Shown: in pieces, positions 62,558 to 64,000 of the stretch
How the letters are laid out: each line of letters opens with the position of its first letter
Position numbering within the stretch: the first letter of the stretch is position 1
Source of the DNA: Bin87 sp965219925
GTDB taxonomy: Bacteria > Chloroflexota > Dehalococcoidia > Lucifugimonadales > UBA3495
Assembly (NCBI GenBank): GCA_965219925.1
Contig: OZ244795.1
Coordinates: forward strand, 186,001 to 250,000
Length of the DNA stretch: 64,000 bases
Direction of reading: 5' to 3'
The notes under the pieces: model-generated
What the model was told of the DNA's origin: nothing
Seen by the model: the letters and a program-made list of their open reading frames with translations, nothing else
Database searches by the model: none
Translations under genes and position numbers: made by a program

Positions 62558-63595
62558 TCATAAGCGAGCTATGACCCTTGAGTAGGTACTAACGTCAGAG
62601 TTGCGGTTTTGATTTCTCTCTTTCTGAGGTCGGCGTCTCGTTCCGCTGAGGCGTTTGTCCATCGGGACCCGGAGTGCTCTTTTCTTCAACCGAAGAACCG
62701 ACAGGTCGAGCCCGACATTGGGAATTTCCAGGTAGCCGTGTATCAACGATTCGTTCTCGTTTTGGTCGCTCTCGATCTCCTCGGCTTTGCCATGGCTTTC
62801 GGTTCGCAATTGGGCAAACCTGTCGGCTAGGGCGGTTACTCGGGCTAGTTGGTGCCAGTCGTCAAAGTAGATGTTTCGCTGGGCGGTTACGATTTGGAGG
62901 CCGTTGAGAGCCTCTATGTCGGATTCTGTAAGCGTTCGTTTATTTACGTAATCGTACGTTCCGCCGTCATAGAGCATTAGTAGATGATTTGGAGACAGCG
63001 GGAGGAAGATCTGCAAGCCGGCGCGGAGCGCGCCGGCAATGCCCGTGTTTTGGGCTTGTTCGCAATACTGGTTGTAAAAGAACGCTGGGTTGTCGCTGGT
63101 AACAAAAACGGCCTCAGGGTGGCTGAGAACCCTGGACCTCAGATCGGAGATTGCACTGGTCACTTTGATGCCCATGTTTGGAACGAACTCGCGGGCCACG
63201 AATGATTCTACGGATCTTTCCAGTTGATTAGCGTCGCTGGCACGAGGTGAGACCGTCAGTTCAAACATTTTTCGGGACATCTCTGCTGCGGCGTTGACCG
63301 ATGCCGGAGTACGTACGTGCTGCATGGCTACGAACCGAAGGATGGCCATAGGTAGGGTTCGTTCAGGGTGGCTGATTAAGTGATTGATTGCTCTACCCGC
63401 CGCGGTTTCCATGACCGTTAGTGCGTCCTCGTTGCTTTGATCTCCATAGTAATTGGGCTTCCGGCACTGGTCTTTGATGCTCACGTCTTCCTTGGCGATG
63501 CGCCGGTGCAGGTTGAACAAGTTTATCCGCTTCGGTTTGCTGGCGAAGCGCTTAAGGTAGGATTGGGGAACGTAGTGGTGTTGCCTGGTGGGCAT
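62558..63595 (-). CDS. DUF4238-family protein
   Basis: A 345-residue protein. It opens PTRQHHYVPQSYLKRFASK and continues with ISVKD-like and CRKPNYYGDQSNEDALTVME, the start pattern of DUF4238 proteins (HYVPQxYLxxF, with a catalytic-like His). The middle holds LPMAILRFVAMQHVRTP and AVFVTSDNPAFFYN, and the C-terminus is basic (KKRALRVPMDKRLSG). Some members occur in defence contexts, but the activity is not known. ATG 63595 is preferred over 63604 because the family begins MPxxQHHYVP. Confidence 0.88.
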   Translation of the reverse strand: MPTRQHHYVPQSYLKRFASKPKRINLFNLHRRIAKEDVSIKDQCRKPNYYGDQSNEDALTVMETAAGRAINHLISHPERTLPMAILRFVAMQHVRTPASVNAAAEMSRKMFELTVSPRASDANQLERSVESFVAREFVPNMGIKVTSAISDLRSRVLSHPEAVFVTSDNPAFFYNQYCEQAQNTGIAGALRAGLQIFLPLSPNHLLMLYDGGTYDYVNKRTLTESDIEALNGLQIVTAQRNIYFDDWHQLARVTALADRFAQLRTESHGKAEEIESDQNENESLIHGYLEIPNVGLDLSVLRLKKRALRVPMDKRLSGTRRRPQKERNQNRNSDVSTYSRVIARL

Positions 63596-63604
63596 GGTGC
63601 ACAC

Positions 63605-64000
63605 ATTCGCGACGTAGGAAATTTCATTAGATGAGGGAACGTCTGTCCTTTAGTTTGTGGTCCCCGGTGCCCAGAGAGTTCGTGCTGCCGAGTCCGGACG
63701 AATAGTTGGACATGTCCTTCCCGAGGCGTACATTGGATGCTGGGCGCCCACAGTCTAGCCCGTGGCCAGGATGTGCACTCGGCCTGGTGGCGTCGCCATC
63801 AAGTCGGCGACCGAGGTGAAACCAGAGAGGCAGAAGCACTTCATGGCGATTTAGCCGCGGCTGTCGCTATCCTGTATCGGCCGAAGGCGAATCAGCGGGT
63901 CTGCGTAGTTGCAAGCGTAGAGGATGGTCATGTCTAAGTTCTGTGCGGATTTATGGTACTTGACGAAGCGGTAGTTTCTGTGATCTGCCCATCGTGACGG
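63605..64000. other. Window edge without a recognised gene
   Basis: On the minus strand one frame reads MTILYACNYADPLIRLRPIQ then DSDSRG and stops, which could be a remnant or the edge of a gene that continues beyond the window. The plus-strand frame opposite has no features. Nothing else can be supported. Confidence 0.4.

Overview
The window looks like chromosomal DNA from an uncultured bacterium, most likely a Chloroflexota (SAR202/Dehalococcoidia-like) lineage. The reasons are the GC-rich genes, the large secreted proteins with Pro-Thr-Pro-Glu linkers, LRR, FN3 and cadherin-like domains, and the ATP-grasp/transglutaminase/alpha-E trio. No rRNA, tRNA or other firm taxonomic marker was seen, so this is an inference.

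Region 1 (1-6.4 kb) holds a response regulator with an atypical receiver, an ATP-grasp/transglutaminase/alpha-E operon, a decayed HigB/HigA-type toxin-antitoxin pair, a membrane protein and a VapBC pair. Region 2 (6.4-24.7 kb) is an accessory island. It has a large serine recombinase with a broken relative beside it, an intact Hachiman-like defence operon (HamA-like nuclease plus a Ski2-type helicase with a C-terminal HIRAN domain), an IS21 fragment, a retropepsin-like protease, a polyprenol-kinase-like protein, a RecB/Cas4-like nuclease with a partner gene, a HEPN-domain protein, a methyltransferase and a truncated SIR2 gene. Two paralogous small acidic genes (9.7 and 19.3 kb) are kept under purifying selection while most of their surroundings have decayed.

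Region 3 (24.7-54.7 kb) is a cell-surface region. A one-piece sensor kinase/response regulator is divergent from a run of very large secreted proteins (LRR, beta-propeller-like, cadherin-like, FN3, vWA, Calx-beta, a metzincin protease). An array of TCAC repeats phased at about 11 bp lies in the divergent control region, and the whole control region, including the first codons of the kinase, has been copied upstream of the LRR gene at 33.7 kb. This suggests that the kinase protein controls both surface genes.

Region 4 (54.7-64 kb) is again accessory: small membrane proteins, IS1380, IS1182 and IS5 remnants (the IS5 piece is at 44.2 kb), a broken TIR gene, a GIY-YIG protein, a two-gene unit of unknown function and a DUF4238 protein. 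Several gene families occur once intact and once or more as fragments, and short hairpin, MITE-like and IS-end repeats are shared between regions 2, 3 and 4. The picture is an island with heavy turnover in which defence and toxin-antitoxin genes repeatedly arrive and decay.
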